NCBI GenBank assembly: GCA_029168955.1
Contig: JAPDOI010001420.1
Span: forward strand, 1-64,000
From: Aplectana chamaeleonis
Taxonomy: Eukaryota > Nematoda > Chromadorea > Rhabditida > Cosmocercidae
Length of the DNA stretch: 64,000 nucleotides
Direction: 5' to 3'
Under the pieces are notes generated by a model. It worked only from the letters and a program-made list of their open reading frames with translations. It searched no databases and was not told the DNA's origin. The position numbers and the translations under genes were made by a program. Below are positions 45,265 through 56,949 of this stretch, piece by piece. Positions within the stretch are counted from its first letter, which is position 1, and each line of letters starts with the position of its first letter.

Positions 45265-48200
45265 TAGGTGGCGAGTCCGTTCCTCCTAGTTGGTGTCACT
45301 GGAGACTCCCCGGCAATTGTCGGGGTGAGCTAATCGCGGACACTCGTGTACCGGCGACAGGCCTTTTGCGTGACGGGCCGGTCGGTGGAGGACCAATGTC
45401 ACATCACATGGTGGTGGCTCACAGATCTCGTACAAAAGCTACGGCGTCCGCGGGAACCGACGCTCATTCACAAGGCCCGGTGTGTGAGGAAAGTATGCGA
45501 GGGTTTCTGATACAAGGACGGCATCAGAGGGCAACTAAGCTAGTCCGAAAATCCCACAACGTCGCCAAGACCGGCGTTGCAACTCGGAACGTAGGAACGT
45601 TGTCGGGCCGCTCGTGTGAGTTAGCAGCCGCACTCGAGCGTAGCAGGATAGATCTGTGTGCGGTTCAAGAGACAAGATAGTCCGGCAGTAAGTCGAAGGA
45701 CATTGGATGTGGTTTTATAGCCATCTACAATGGAAGCCCGAGGACCGCAAACGGAGTTGCAGTGATTGTTTTTCAACGAGTTCGGAATTCGAGTGCTGAA
45801 GTGGATCGTTTCGATGATTGGCTAATGAAGATTGTTGTTGTCCTTGAGGAACATCGTGGTCATGTGTTGACGGCTTATGCTCCGCAGACGGGATGCTCCA
45901 ATCAGGCGAAGGATGATTTCTGGGCTCTGTTACACGAAAAGACCGCAGAAATTTCGGCAGAAGACACCATAATCGTCGCCGGAGATTTCAATGGTCACGT
46001 CGGTACGACAAAGGAGGGGTGTAGCTGTCATGCAGTCTTCGGATACGGAACACGCAATGACGATGGGGAGCGCATTCTAGAATATTCAGACTCGAATAAT
46101 CTCGTTATTACGAATACAAGCTTTCGCAAGCGTCCTTCGCACCTAATTTCCTTCTATAGCGGCAATAACAAGACAGATTCACTTAATTCTCGTTCGACGT
46201 CGCGATCGGGATCTCGTCACTGATGCGAAGGTTGTGCCTTTCGAGACGGTCGCAAGATTACCTTACCGAGGCAAAGGCATGACGAACGCTGTGTGCCAGC
46301 TCTTATCAAGTGGTGGCGATTGAAAGAACAAGAGCTTAACTTTGTTCCGCTAATTCAGCTTCCCCTTGTTACCACAGTCGATTAAACATGGCAAAACCCA
46401 ACTGCCGCCATCGCAGAGAAGGCACGATCCGCTCTGGGTGTAACAAGACCTGGTCGTCGTAAGATAGATAATCAGACATGGTTGTGGACGGACGATGTCA
46501 AGGAGAAGGTGCGTGAGAAGAAGCGCCTCTACCACGCCTTCCTGGACCAAAAGACAACCGAGAACTGGCAGAAGTACCGTGATGGTAAAAGAGATGCCAA
46601 GCGAGCTGTAGCCGTCGCTCACTATGATGAATTCATTAGAGAGTTAGACACGATAGATGGCGAGCGTTCCATGGCATCAATAGAAAAGTTCCATGGCATT
46701 AATGATGAGCGTGCAGATCTACTGATGGATCGCAAGAAAGTATTGGAACGGTGGCGCAACTACTTTGAGAGAATATGTACGGAAGAATTTGATCATTCTT
46801 CCATCCCCAAAGCTGCGCCTTGCTATGGTACGGTACAGCGTATCACAGTTGATAAACTGAAAGCGGCGCTGAAGCGGATGAGACCTGGTAAGGCGACCGG
46901 GCCTGATGATATCGCAGCCGAGCTGTGGAAATCGAAACACTGGAATTCAGCAGTCTGACTGACAAAGTTCTTCAACCAGGTCGTCACAGAGATGAAAATC
47001 CCGGCGGACTGGCAACAAAGCACATTTATTCCAATCTGGAAAAGGAAAGGCAGCCCTGCCGACTGTGTCAATTACCGGCCTACACGACTACTCTCATAGC
47101 ATGGAGATATTCGAGCGAATCATCGATGGTCGCATTCGAGAAATTGTAAAAATGTTCAGTAACTAGTGTGAATTTGTTTTCTCTTGTGGCACCACCGATG
47201 CCATACACGCCGCGAGACTCCTGGCTGAGAAACATCGGGAGAAAAAGAAACCGCTTCACTATGCTTTCATCGATCTGGAGAAGGCCTTCGATCGTGTTCC
47301 GCATGAGGTTTTCTGGTATGCCCTGTGAGTGCAATCTGTGCCTGAAGAGCTCATTGAACGGGTGCGAGCTCTCTACAACGACGCGAGGAGCCGCGTACGA
47401 GCTGCCGCTGGCCTGTCGGAAGATTTTCCAACTTCAGTGGGTGTGCACCAAGGCTCGGCCCTGTCCCCACTGTTAATTGCCATTGTGGATGCAGTAACGA
47501 AAGACCTACAGAAGCCGGCACCGTGGACGTTGCTGTATGCGGATGATGTGATGCTGATTTCTGAGGACAAAAACGATCTTGAGCAACAAGCACAGTCCTG
47601 GAGTGACTGTCTTGCGCAGTTCGGCCTTCGACTAAACGTCAGGGAGACCGAATACTTGACAACCGACGCAAATGAGCTCGGCAGTATAAAAATAAATGGC
47701 ACGAATCTAACGCGTACGGACACTTTCAAGTATCTTGGATCGACAATTACTGCTGACGGCGGCATTGTTCATAAGATAACTGCCCGTATCAATGCTGCTT
47801 GGTATAAATGGCGACCGGTGTCTTGTGTAATGAGAGGATTCCTGATCACCTGATGTCGAAATTTTATAGGTCTGTAATACGACCTGTTCCACTCTATGGA
47901 GCTGAGTGCTGGCCAGCGACCAAGGAGGCAGAGCGTCGTCTAAGTGTCATGTAAGCCAAAATGCCGCGATGAAGTGCCGGCATCACGCGTCTCGATCATG
48001 TGTCCAGTGAAGACATCCGGAAGCGATTCGGTGTTGCTCTCATTGCTGAAAAGCTACGGGAATCAAGGTTGAGGTGGTGTATGGTCATGTTCTGCGTGGC
48101 AAAGACGATTCCGTTCGAAAGATCGCTCTTGACTAAAGTCCATGGCAGGAGACCGAAAGGACGCCCGGAGTAGCGGTGGCTGGACCCTTTGCACAACGAT

Positions 48201-48312
48201 CTGAAGGCTGGTTGCTTACATCCCAATCGGGCGCACGATCGAGAAAAGTGGCGCCAACGAACCACTCATGCGAACCCTGCAAGGAAGCGGGACAAACGCA
48301 AAAGAAGAAGAA
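45265..48312 (+). mobile_element. RTE/BovB-like non-LTR retrotransposon, family 3
   Basis: It has a GC-rich leader (about 45265-45580), a broken coding region and a short 3' tail AAAGAAGAAGAAG. Possible target duplication: ATTTTGCGTGTGTGT (45250-45264) against ATTTTTACGTGTGTTT (48313-48328), imperfect. The ends are therefore provisional. It lies between the two inverted family-2 copies and between two TTAA MITEs. Confidence 0.75.
45375..48305 (+). pseudogene. APE endonuclease-reverse transcriptase, family 3, multiply broken
   Basis: Frames in order: 45204-45680 (TGVATRNVGTLSGR, DLCAVQETR, endonuclease N-terminus, stop just after the Glu motif), 45762-46223 (VLTAYAPQTGC, IIVAGDFNGHVG), 46482-46958 (RPGKATGPDDIAAELWK), about 47250 (IDLEKAFDRVPHEVFW, motif A), and 47329-47853 (VGVHQGSALSPLL, LLYADDVMLISED, FKYLGSTIT). 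The tail to 48300 contains RRPKGRPE then RWLDPLHNDLK. All major reverse-transcriptase motifs survive, but in different frames with stops. The SDH end of the endonuclease is missing between 46150 and 46480. Confidence 0.82.
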
Positions 48313-48415
48313 GATTTTTACGTGTGTTTAAGGTCTTTTAAGGCTTTCAGAACTGGAAGTCAAATTCTCAGGCGACTTCAAAATGCTACTAACCCACATG
48401 AGTTTACTGAAATGA

Positions 48416-49160
48416 TTAAAGGCAGTGTTCACGACGAAAATCGTTTTTCTGTTTTTCCACCTATATTGAAAAGCACCCCATGCTGATTCCAATGATGTCT
48501 CTGAAGTCGTTCGAGACCTTCTAGGAACGGAGTTATGGTCTCTCAAAAATTGAGCTAGGGAAGCATGGTGGACGAGTTGTCCGAGGCTTGTAACTTCCGT
48601 CTTTTGCAGCCGATGTACAGTTCACCTCCGCACTGCCGTTCAGTCCGCAAAGTGCACCCTGATTGCGAAATCTTGCTGCGGCGCGGTTGCGAACATCTTC
48701 AGACAAGGATGTGGGACCACCCGGGCGCTTTTGGCCTTTGGTGCCCGGGTGATCCCACCGCCCGGGTGATCCCACATCCCTGTCTGAGGATACTCACAAC
48801 CGCGCCGCAGCACGATTTCGCAATCCAGCGCACTTTGCGGACTGAACGGCAGTGCGGAAGTGAAGAATATGCGAGCTGACCTGAGTAAAGAGAGAAGTTG
48901 AGAGTGAAGGGAAGAACGGGGCTATTGAACGGAAATCATCGCTCATCTCACATATCCGAGCATTCTTTCGTTCACGTCGGTGGGCGTTGAAAGTGCATCT
49001 GGGGTGTGACGAGCTGACGGGTGTCCAACTTTGGGCCGTAGGGGACCGTTCCGAGCTCATTTTTCTTAGTTTTTTCAACGTTAGGGTTGCGCTAGGCCCC
49101 GCAGCTGCCGATCTCCACCAAAAAATCAGACATGGTTTTTATCGTGGACACTGCCTCTAA
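48416..49160. mobile_element. TTAA-type MITE with a large internal hairpin
   Basis: The left end TTAAAGGCAGTGTTCACGAC and right end ATCGTGGACACTGCCTCTAA (TTAA mutated to CTAA) bound a ~740 bp element. Inside, arms of ~106 bp (48621-48726 and 48760-48865) are inverted around a ~33-bp loop that itself holds CCCGGGTGATCCCAC repeats. The minor frames here have no known domain. Confidence 0.83.
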
Positions 49161-49845
49161 AACCACAACGAGTGAGAGCACTAGAATATTTACCAATGTA
49201 AATATAGAGAAGACAATTAAAATAAAAAATTCCCTCGAAGAAGCGTTAGAACGATGGCATAGAGATGAAGGGCTGCAGAAAAGCGCTCCTGCTACAGTGA
49301 GAGTTTTATCCTAGGAATAGCCGAGATATAATGCACTACAGGTGTATATACGACGCATCCTATATACATAATTTAACACCTCCGTCGGTTCAGCTATCCA
49401 TCGCTGAGGTACTTGGACCTCACTCTGCCTCTGTAGCCCCCCCCCCACTCGACTGCGGGCGGCTCCGCGAGCCGCCGACGGCTGCGCCTTGGTTACTTTT
49501 GGTTACTTCCTGTTTTTCTCGGCTATTGCTCGGCTACTTCGTGTCCATTTCGTGAAAAAGCCGAGAAATAGCTGCGAAGTAGCTCGCCAGGAGCTGCTAC
49601 GGAGCCTGGTGGGCTATTTCGCTGCTAATTCTCGGCCAAAACTCTCAGAGTAAAGTATTAGGCCAACGAAATTACGGGTGGTACAATAACATGAAAAACC
49701 CTTAAACTGTGCATCAAAAAGGGAAATGCTGAGAAGTGCTCCAAATGTTGATATCGCCACGTTATGAATCGATCAGTGGACTTCAATCATCCCGATTTGT
49801 GGTAAGTATAACGCAATGATCAATATGGCGAACCATCATATCACT
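49161..49845. other. Unassigned DNA
   Basis: Contains a C run (about 49440-49450) and an imperfect inverted stretch around CTCGGCTACTTCG/CGAAGTAGCTCG near 49530-49585. No gene is recognised. Confidence 0.35.
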
Positions 49846-52325
49846 CGATTAGGTGGAACACTCATAACGCACGATTGGGACAGTGACCTGCTGAAGTTCT
49901 ACTCCTTCAAACTGAACAGATGCAGGCGACCCATCGGATGTCATGACCTTGGTCTTCTCCTGGTTGATTCTTAAGCCGTAGGAGCTTGCAATCAGTGCCA
50001 TATCGCTTATCAAAGACGTTGCCTCGGCATCAGTATCCGTGAACACTGAGCTGTCATCCGCGAAAAACAAATCTGTGACGTACTCATTACTTCCGTATTG
50101 AGCGCCTCTCCTGTTCTCGAAGACCTTCCTCATAATAGCGTCCACAACAGTATTGAAGAGCAGTGGCGACACCACATCGCCTTGACGAACTCCAGCGGTA
50201 AAGGCAAACTCCTCGGACAACTTATCCCAACGCGTACGGAACTGGTAGACCCTTTGTACGTTTCCTGGATGAGCTTGACTATCTTCCTCGGTATGTGCTC
50301 GCTTTCAAGTGCTCTCCACAGCGCGGGCCAGTGAATGCAATGGAACACAGATTTGAAGTCTATAAATGTGATAACGGCACGCTTCCCAGGGCGAATCCTC
50401 TCTTCCAGTAGATGTCGAAGTGCGAAGATCTGATCACGGCAGCTCCTCCCTGGTTGGAACCCCGCCTATTTTTCACGACCGGTTTGCTCACGATGACGCT
50501 GAAGTCTGTTCTGAATAACCCTCATGAAGACTTTGCCAACGATAGACAACAGACTGAACCCTCGGCAATTTTTGCAGTCCCTGGCGTCACTCTTCTTGTG
50601 TATGGGCACGATTGTGGCACGTTTCCAGGTAGCTGGTATTTTCTCAGACTGCCAGATAAGAGTAATTAGCCGATGAAGCTGGCGCAGCAAGAAGTCTCCG
50701 CCAGCCTTGATGTCTTCAGCAGTGATTTTGTCCACTCCCGACGCTCTGCCGTTTTTCAGTGACTTTATCGCTGCCGTTAGTTCCTCTACAGTGGGTTCTG
50801 AGTCGAGAACTGCATCTCCGGACACTTCAACTGGTGGTGGCTCGACAAGCGGTCCTTGCAGCGCTTCATGACTGTATGGTTCACTGAAGAACTGCCTCCA
50901 TCGACGGAGGCTCTCGTCCACAGAGCGCACGAATGGCCCATCTGCATTCCTGATACTATCGTTTGTTGGTTTCGTCCTTCCTCCGAGCCGCTTGAGTGTC
51001 CGATAGAGAGTTCGATAATCACGTCTGCTCGCAGAATCCTCCAAATCAGCAGCTACCGTATTCCAATACGAATCTCGTTCCATTTTCGATCTGCAACGAA
51101 GCTCTCTACCGTGCTGACGATATCGGTCGAAATCGGTGTATTTCGCTCTCTTCCTTTCTTTTATGAGATGTATGGATTCATCTGATATCCATGGCTGGAT
51201 TCGCTTACGAGTGGCAGGACAAAGTGGCTCGCACATTCCGCAATGGTGGCAGCTATCTGCTGTTCTTGTTCATCCACAGATGTATCGTCTGCCAACAGCG
51301 CAAACCGATTTGACAGTGCCATTTGGAATAACTCCTTCGTCTCAGGTACCATCAAATGTGCCCAGTAGAATTGGCTTTTAGATGGCTCCACAATCCTACC
51401 TCGTTGTAGACGAAGCTTCACTACTGCACGCAGAAGATAATGGTCTGAACCGCAGTCAAGTCCTCTCATTGCACGAACATCCTTGAGCGACGATCTGAAA
51501 CGCGAGCTCGTCAGCACGTAGTCTAACAAGGCTACGTCTCGTCCGGAAGGATTTCTCCACGTCAACTGATGATTTCTGCGATGCTGGAAGTGACTGTTTC
51601 CAATAATGAGTTCATTGAAAGCTGCAAACGTGAGCAAGCGCAGACCATTGTCGTTCATGTAACTTATACTTATAATTTATAACTTATGTCACCAACGCCG
51701 AATCTTCCCAATACAGCTTCCCAGCCCATTCTGTCTTTTATAACATGTGCGTTGAAATCACCTGCGACTAGGATAACGTCTCTTTTCGGAATCGTGTCCA
51801 GAACGTTCTGAAGCTGAGCGTAAAACGCGTCCTTGTCGGAATCCGGGCTAGGCTCCGTCGGCGCATAAAATGCCACAATATGTGTCCTTATAGTTCCTTT
51901 CAGCGTGAGGACAGCGATTTTGCTAGAAACAGGCTCGAATGTCACAACGCTTCCAGCTGCTTTCCAGTTCAGCATGAATCCAACGCCTTGATGGTGTCCG
52001 TCGTAACAGAGTAGTACAGCACCGTCTTTTCTTGACTATCTGGCACCTGGACAGTCATTGTTTCACTTCCACTGATCCTCAATTCAGGCAGGGCGGCAAC
52101 CGATACCTTCGACTTCAACAGTTTCCTGGTAATGATTTCTTTCTGCCCGACGTAATGCCCTGATCGCACATTCCATGCCGCGAACCGCACCTCCTTCTTC
52201 GGTGTTACCAGTCGTCCACTGTTCTGGCCAGTAGCATACTTGTCACCAACACCCTCGGTCTCCAGTGTTGGCGCATCGGCTGCCCCGACTAAGATTTTTG
52301 GAAGTTTTCGACAATTAGTTCTCAA
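49846..52325 (-). mobile_element. Non-LTR retrotransposon family 2, copy 2 (3' truncated)
   Basis: Inverted partner of 41300-43590. On the minus strand it runs from about 52325 to about 49846. It ends after a segment (EGVELQQVTVPIVRYECST) that would normally lead into the reverse-transcriptase thumb, so the 3' part is missing. It is better preserved than copy 1. No target duplication is visible. Confidence 0.78.
49849..52325 (-). pseudogene. APE endonuclease-reverse transcriptase, family 2 copy 2
   Basis: Minus-strand frames: 51969-52325 (RFAAWNVRSGHYVGQ, VAALPELRISGS), 51670-51975 (HIVAFYAPTEPSP, ILVAGDFNAHV), 51161-51658 (HQLTWRNPSGRD, DCGSDHYLL: the SDH catalytic end), 50466-51236 (NGRASGVDKITAEDI, ATIVPIHKKSDARDCK), about 50380-50300 (FIDFKSVFHCIHW, motif A) and 49849-50220 (AGVRQGDVVSPLLFN, FADDSSVFTD catalytic box). 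Frames shift about five times. The FADD box replaces the more usual YADD. Not functional as read. Confidence 0.84.
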
Positions 52326-54190
52326 ATCTCATTTCTTTTCAAGGCAAAACCACTGCCGTTGATGGCAGCTTGGCAGTGATAGAGACGTGTTGGTGTTGAC
52401 AACAACAACTAGATCGAAGGAGGCCGGCCTTCCCCACTGGAGTAATTTTCAAAACGGTTTTTCGCCTCTGGGAAGGCTTTCGAATTTTCGTTTTTTCAAC
52501 ACTGTTCTGTTTCCGAGGGCTACCACCACTGTTTTTTTCGAGGAGAACTCAAGGACGGAGTTTATCGTGAACAGTGCCTTTAACATCAAAGTCGTCCCAA
52601 GTCTTTCCAAGCCAACCTCGTAGTCAGCCGTAGCTGCATTTTTTTAGGCCACGCAGGGCAGTGCATCGCAGTCGACTGATGCATCCTTGCGGGGCCAGCG
52701 CGTTTCTAATGCAAAACCGTTGTTCTACTGTCGCGGCCAAGACGCGGCGTTTTCGAGACTCGATGCACTGCTACAAAATTGTCTCGGCTCAGTGATGATC
52801 GCGGATCCTCTGCGGCACTATTGCGGAACTATCGCGGCACAGTGGAGGGTCACGATACTTTCCCGTTCCTGCCGCGACACGTTTTCTCAGAGTATCCCAT
52901 AATTCGGTGGACGTTGTGGGTGAGTAGGAGAAGCATCATACGCGCGCACACCCACAAGTCAGACTCGAGCAAGTTTTGCCTCCAATTGAAAGGTATTCTA
53001 CTCCACAATCGCTCCTACCGAAGAGTTTCCTAAAGGTTCTGCAGAAGATATGGTTGACCGTCTACTTCCAGTCTCAACTCAATGAAATTCGATGTTTGAC
53101 TGAATCTGGAGGGCAGGGCGTACGCTGATCGCGAAGAACCTATGGATGTCATAAAAAGATGTGGTGGAACGATTTAAAGGTCAAAATGCTCCACATGGCT
53201 CTATGAGCAGCTCTGTAAAGCGCTTTGAACATTCGCAGAAATGCAACATTTTTTACATCTCCTTGCTGATGAGCTATCCGTAGGTATTTTTTTCTCGATA
53301 TTTATCCGATAAGTACGAGGTGTGGATACTGCCTTGTAGAGACAATAATAAGAAACTTATTCACCACCTTGTGCACATGAATAAGGAAGTTATTTTTTGA
53401 TGCCCTGGGCCCATTTCTATTCCTATATAGTTGAGCCTTGGCCTTGCCGATGGAACTGCCGCCAATCGTACTTTATTAGAAATCTCTCTACTACACACAC
53501 CTACATAGGAAGATATGTACCCATCACAAGCCCAAGTGGCCTATTTCAGCATTTAGAAAGGATAGACACTAGACACGCCTACCTTTCCTTCAATAGTAAG
53601 GCTGGGAATAGAGAAAGAATATGAAGGTTCACGAATGGTTGAACCTCCATCTGGAAAACTACAATGCTTTCGCCGATCATTAGTCAAGACCATGACTACA
53701 AATATTGCGATGGATTTGCAGCCTCCATTATTGCTCTATGAGGTTTTCGTAGGGAATCCTACTGAATTTACTGCGGTTTTCTAAGCGCACGTTTGATAAA
53801 TTAGCGGTTCTTGCGCGGAAAAGCGTAATGAAGTAGCCCGATTCTCAAACCAATCATCAGCTAAAGCCTGCCGAGAAATAGCCGCAATGCTAGAAATTAC
53901 TGTGAATACCATGAATCCCCAATTTTCGGTTCTGTGGCCTGCCTACTGCTGGAAACCTGCTAAAGGTGGGGAACGTGTCAGATAAGCCGCTATATCTACG
54001 ACGCACGAATGTGGCACACCTTGTGTGACCGCCGCTTCCCCAGTAGCCCAAATGTTATTAGCTCCACTGTACCAGAGGGATCTGCTAGCCTAGATACCGA
54101 TTTCCCACTGACTGCTAGATTCCCGGTACAGCAAGCAAGCGTGGATCCAGCTATGAACCGTGGTGCCAGGGAAAATTCGCGAACCGGTCA
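52326..54190. other. Mostly unassigned DNA with one orphan MITE end
   Basis: A right-hand TTAA-MITE terminus (TTTATCGTGAACAGTGCCTTTAA) lies at 52561-52583 without a clear left partner. GC-rich words such as ATTGCGGAACTATCGCGGCA (52815-52840) resemble the termini at 30110 and 32230. No coding gene is recognised. Confidence 0.4.
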
Positions 54191-54199
54191 GGTCAGTGT

Positions 54200-54400
54200 T
54201 TGATTGGCATCACTCCGACAGCTCCGTGTACACTACCGCTGATAAGGTTTGGTCAGAGAGCGCGCAAAGACGCGTTTTCGCGTCTTTTCGTACTTTTCGG
54301 ATAACTGGCTTCGACTCAACTTTGTGGGAAACTAGCGTGATATGGGTGCTGTTATCGAGCCCCCCCCCCCCAACAAGAACTGAGTTGGCTGAAAAATTTT
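54200..54400 (+). repeat. Dispersed repeat family T, copy 1
   Basis: GTGTACACTACCGCTGATAA, GGTTTGGTCAGAGAGCG and CTTCGACTCAACTTTGTGGG match 58870-58975, and the inverse matches 56590-56750 and 59220-59345. It ends in a C run at 54360-54372. Non-coding. Confidence 0.62.
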
Positions 54401-54639
54401 ATATAAATTTATAAAATTCTATAAAAAATTAATATAAATATCAATAAAGGATTTTACTCTAATTTTGTTGAATCTTGACCACCGGTGCTACTGTTTTCCT
54501 ACCTCCTAGTCTAGCCAGATCTTCAATTGCTGACTTCTGGAGAAGGACAGTGTGTGAACTTAGAAACCTCGCTCTCCACTTCTTTTATACCCTAACCTTT
54601 ATCATTTGGGTATCAGCAGTTTTGCTTACGAGACCCGAA

Positions 54640-54800
54640 TCGGGGCGTGGGCTGTATAACATTATTCAGGTGACATTCATGGTCCCGGCGTTGAGGGCTA
54701 TACAGTGGTATAGCCATTGTCGAGATTTCGTTGAGAACTATAGAGGTTTCACTAGCTCTCTGTATACGGTAGCCACAGTGAAACGGAAACACAGACCATT
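54640..54800 (+). repeat. Dispersed repeat family T, internal part
   Basis: TATAGCCATTGTCGAGATTT, GAGAACTATAGAGG and CGGTAGCCACAGTGAAACGG match 59000-59105 of the foldback element. It lies directly upstream of the Penelope-like fragment. Confidence 0.55.
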
Positions 54801-54809
54801 ATTTTTATA

Positions 54810-54990
54810 ATTGAATTGGGTTTTGAGAACCTGAAGAAGGCGGAACCGCCGAAACGTCAGCAGAATAAAGCCTGTTACCACCTCGTGCAAAACTGCAGTC
54901 AACTTCAACAATATTGTCCTTATGCCGAGGTTCAACGAGAGTCGTACGTGGCAAACACAGACAGTCGTGCCAACTTAGCCACGATGCCAC
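54810..54990 (+). mobile_element. Penelope-like element family 2, 5'-terminal fragment
   Basis: It contains CTGAAGA-A-GGCG-GAAC-CGCC-GAAAC (54831-54855), CACCTCGTGC and then ATGCCGAGGTTCAACGAGAG (ATG at 54922). These have the same order as the terminal repeat and start codon of the array copies (there ATGCCGAGGTTCATCGAGAG at 22651). The coding start would read MPRFNESRTWQ. The fragment ends within ~65 bp at the next MITE. It is a separate family because the surrounding sequence differs. Confidence 0.65.
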
Positions 54991-55008
54991 AATTACAAAC
55001 CTGGCTGA

Positions 55009-55635
55009 TTAAAGGCAGTGTCCACGATAAAAATTGTTCTCGAGTTTCCACCAGGTAAAACGAAGGTTTAGAGTCTGACTGTTTCGTCAGTGAAGAAAGA
55101 ATCATGAAAAACGCTGCGGAACATCCAAAATCAGCCCTCCTTCTCAAAGGCACAGGACACCCAAAAAATTATTATTCAGATTTCATGCTTATCTTGGAGA
55201 GAGCCACTATCTGATCACAATGGTATCTCTAAAATCGTCCAAGAACCCCTACGAACGGAGATATGGCTCCTTGAAGATGCCTGCATTTTGAAGGCAGACA
55301 TTTGGTGGACGAGTTGTCTCATGCCTGTATTTCTCTTCATTCGCAATGGCTGCACGAGAGCAAAACAGGATGAGAAGCCAGACCGACAATGAACTGAAGA
55401 ACAAAGACTCGTGGGAATTCACCCATCCATGTAGCCGCTATCGACTTCGAAAATCTGGTAGGGGGTCGGGCCTGTGGTGGTGAGCCAAGGAGGTCGGGCC
55501 TGTGGTGGTCGCTTATATCTCGCTTATTTGAAGAAATTGAGATATCACATTAGTCACGTGTTATACAGGAGGGGTCTTCTACTAAATTACACGAAAATCT
55601 CAGAATTCATATCTGAGGGTGTACGGTGCCTTTAA
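55009..55635. mobile_element. TTAA-type MITE, first of an abutting group
   Basis: TTAA (55009-55012) followed by AGGCAGTGTCCACGATAA. The right end is TGTACGGTGCCT with TTAA at 55632-55635, shared with the next element. The interior (ATGGTATCTCTAAAATCGTC, GGTGGACGAGTTGTC) resembles the subfamily at 44668 and 48416. Confidence 0.75.
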
Positions 55636-56236
55636 AGGCATCGTACACGATGAAAACCATATTTGGGTTTTTGATGTTTTCGTGTTGTAGTATCCCTATA
55701 GTGACTAACGGTAGCAAAACGCCCCCTCAAAAACGTCGACTTTTTGAGAAAAACCCATTTTTAGAAAGTTCATAGCAAATTTGAATTTCGCGCCGGCATC
55801 AACTTGGGATAGTTGCGCAGAGAATGCAAGGAACAGTTTTACGCTTCGTTCCTTGGCGCAGCGTTGGAAGCAATTCACCGAGGATGCCGCTCAACTACGA
55901 CTTCAGCTGAATTAAAATGGGCTACCCACCTGCTGCGTCCAGTGCTGCCGGCTGCTTTCGATCGATGCCGAATTCGAAATTGACTGGCGTGTGTATTGCG
56001 CCCTACGACGCGTCAAGGCACGCCCGCCGTCAGCAACCCAGGAGCTTTGTTCCTTGTAACCACGGATCGACCCCAGGGCCGGCCCCCCAAACCCAGGAAG
56101 CCAATTTGAGGTAAGCGAATCTTCAATCAGAGACGGTTTTGTAACTCCAAACTTTCTGAGTGACATTGTCATGGCCCACTAGTCCGAATGAACGCATAAA
56201 CCTAAATTCGGTTTTCATCGTGGACGATGCCTTTAA
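55632..56236. mobile_element. TTAA-type MITE, second of an abutting group
   Basis: Termini AGGCATCGTACACGATGAAA and TTTTCATCGTGGACGATGCC form a ~40-bp inverted repeat flanked by TTAA at 55632-55635 and 56233-56236. The motif GTTTTTGATGTTTTC lies ~40 bp inside the left end, the same place where the Penelope-like array entered its relative at 15537. Confidence 0.82.
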
Positions 56237-56545
56237 AGGCCACATTTCAACGGTGGATGAGTTGCGCGAGCATCGGCCTGAAGTAGACAGCGTGAGAAAA
56301 CGCGTCTCAATGCTGAAACCCAGCCGCGCTCGCGCTCCAATATTAATGAAGAAGCGGACAAAACTGTTCCTCGGAATACTCGACCGCGAGCGGAGGGGCT
56401 AGCGCGAGCGGACTTCGGAGCCGTATGGAGCTCATTGGGGCTAGTTTTTGTTCGTTCTTACGACCTCAGTGCTCCAATGAGACCCTGAACTATCGATTTC
56501 CAGCCAAAAACCGAGGACGAAATCTATCGTGGACACTGCCTTCAA
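56233..56545. mobile_element. TTAA-type MITE, third of an abutting group (partial)
   Basis: The right terminus ATCTATCGTGGACACTGCC with TCAA (mutated TTAA) ends at 56545. The left side begins AAAGGCCACATTTC right at the shared TTAA, but the rest of the left terminus is lost. The right ~80 bp match the right end of 48416-49160. Confidence 0.6.
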
Positions 56546-56589
56546 GAAACTTCTATAGTTCTTAACGAACCCCTTCCTTGAACCCCCCC

Positions 56590-56755
56590 CCACCCGTGGC
56601 TATACGATTATGTTGCCCTAAACGCCAGGATCATGATTATCACCCGGGTTTCACTTAAAGTTGAGTTATTATTCGAAAATGACAAAAACGACGCAAAGAC
56701 ACGGCCTCGCGCGCTTTCTGAGTGAATTCTAAGAGCGGTATTATGAATTGGCGAC
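56590..56755 (-). repeat. Dispersed repeat family T, copy 2
   Basis: Inverse of 54200-54400: GGATCATGATTATCACCC, AAAGTTGAGTTATTATTCG, GCGCGCTTTCTGAGTGAATTC and AGAGCGGTATTATG. It also carries a C run at its start (56584-56592). Confidence 0.6.
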
Positions 56756-56949
56756 CGGAACTATCAAGAAGCACCTGTGATTCGTAGCTACCTGTCACCT
56801 TAATATGAAACACACCTCGATATAGTCGACGCAGAATCGTTCATCGGTCCGATGTATTCTCCCAAAGCCAGCTCATCTAATAGTCTGTACCCGTGGTGCG
56901 CGGTGACTTCCTCTGCCCGCATTCTGTGACTCGTCTTCATATTATAGTT

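Noticed and set aside
52340..52583. Complete TTAA MITE
   Set aside because: Only the right terminus (52561-52583) is convincing. The CAAGGCAAAACC stretch near 52341 does not match the family end.
54475..54810. 111-codon plus-strand membrane-like protein
   Set aside because: It overlaps a dispersed non-coding repeat (family T) found in other copies where the frame is not kept.
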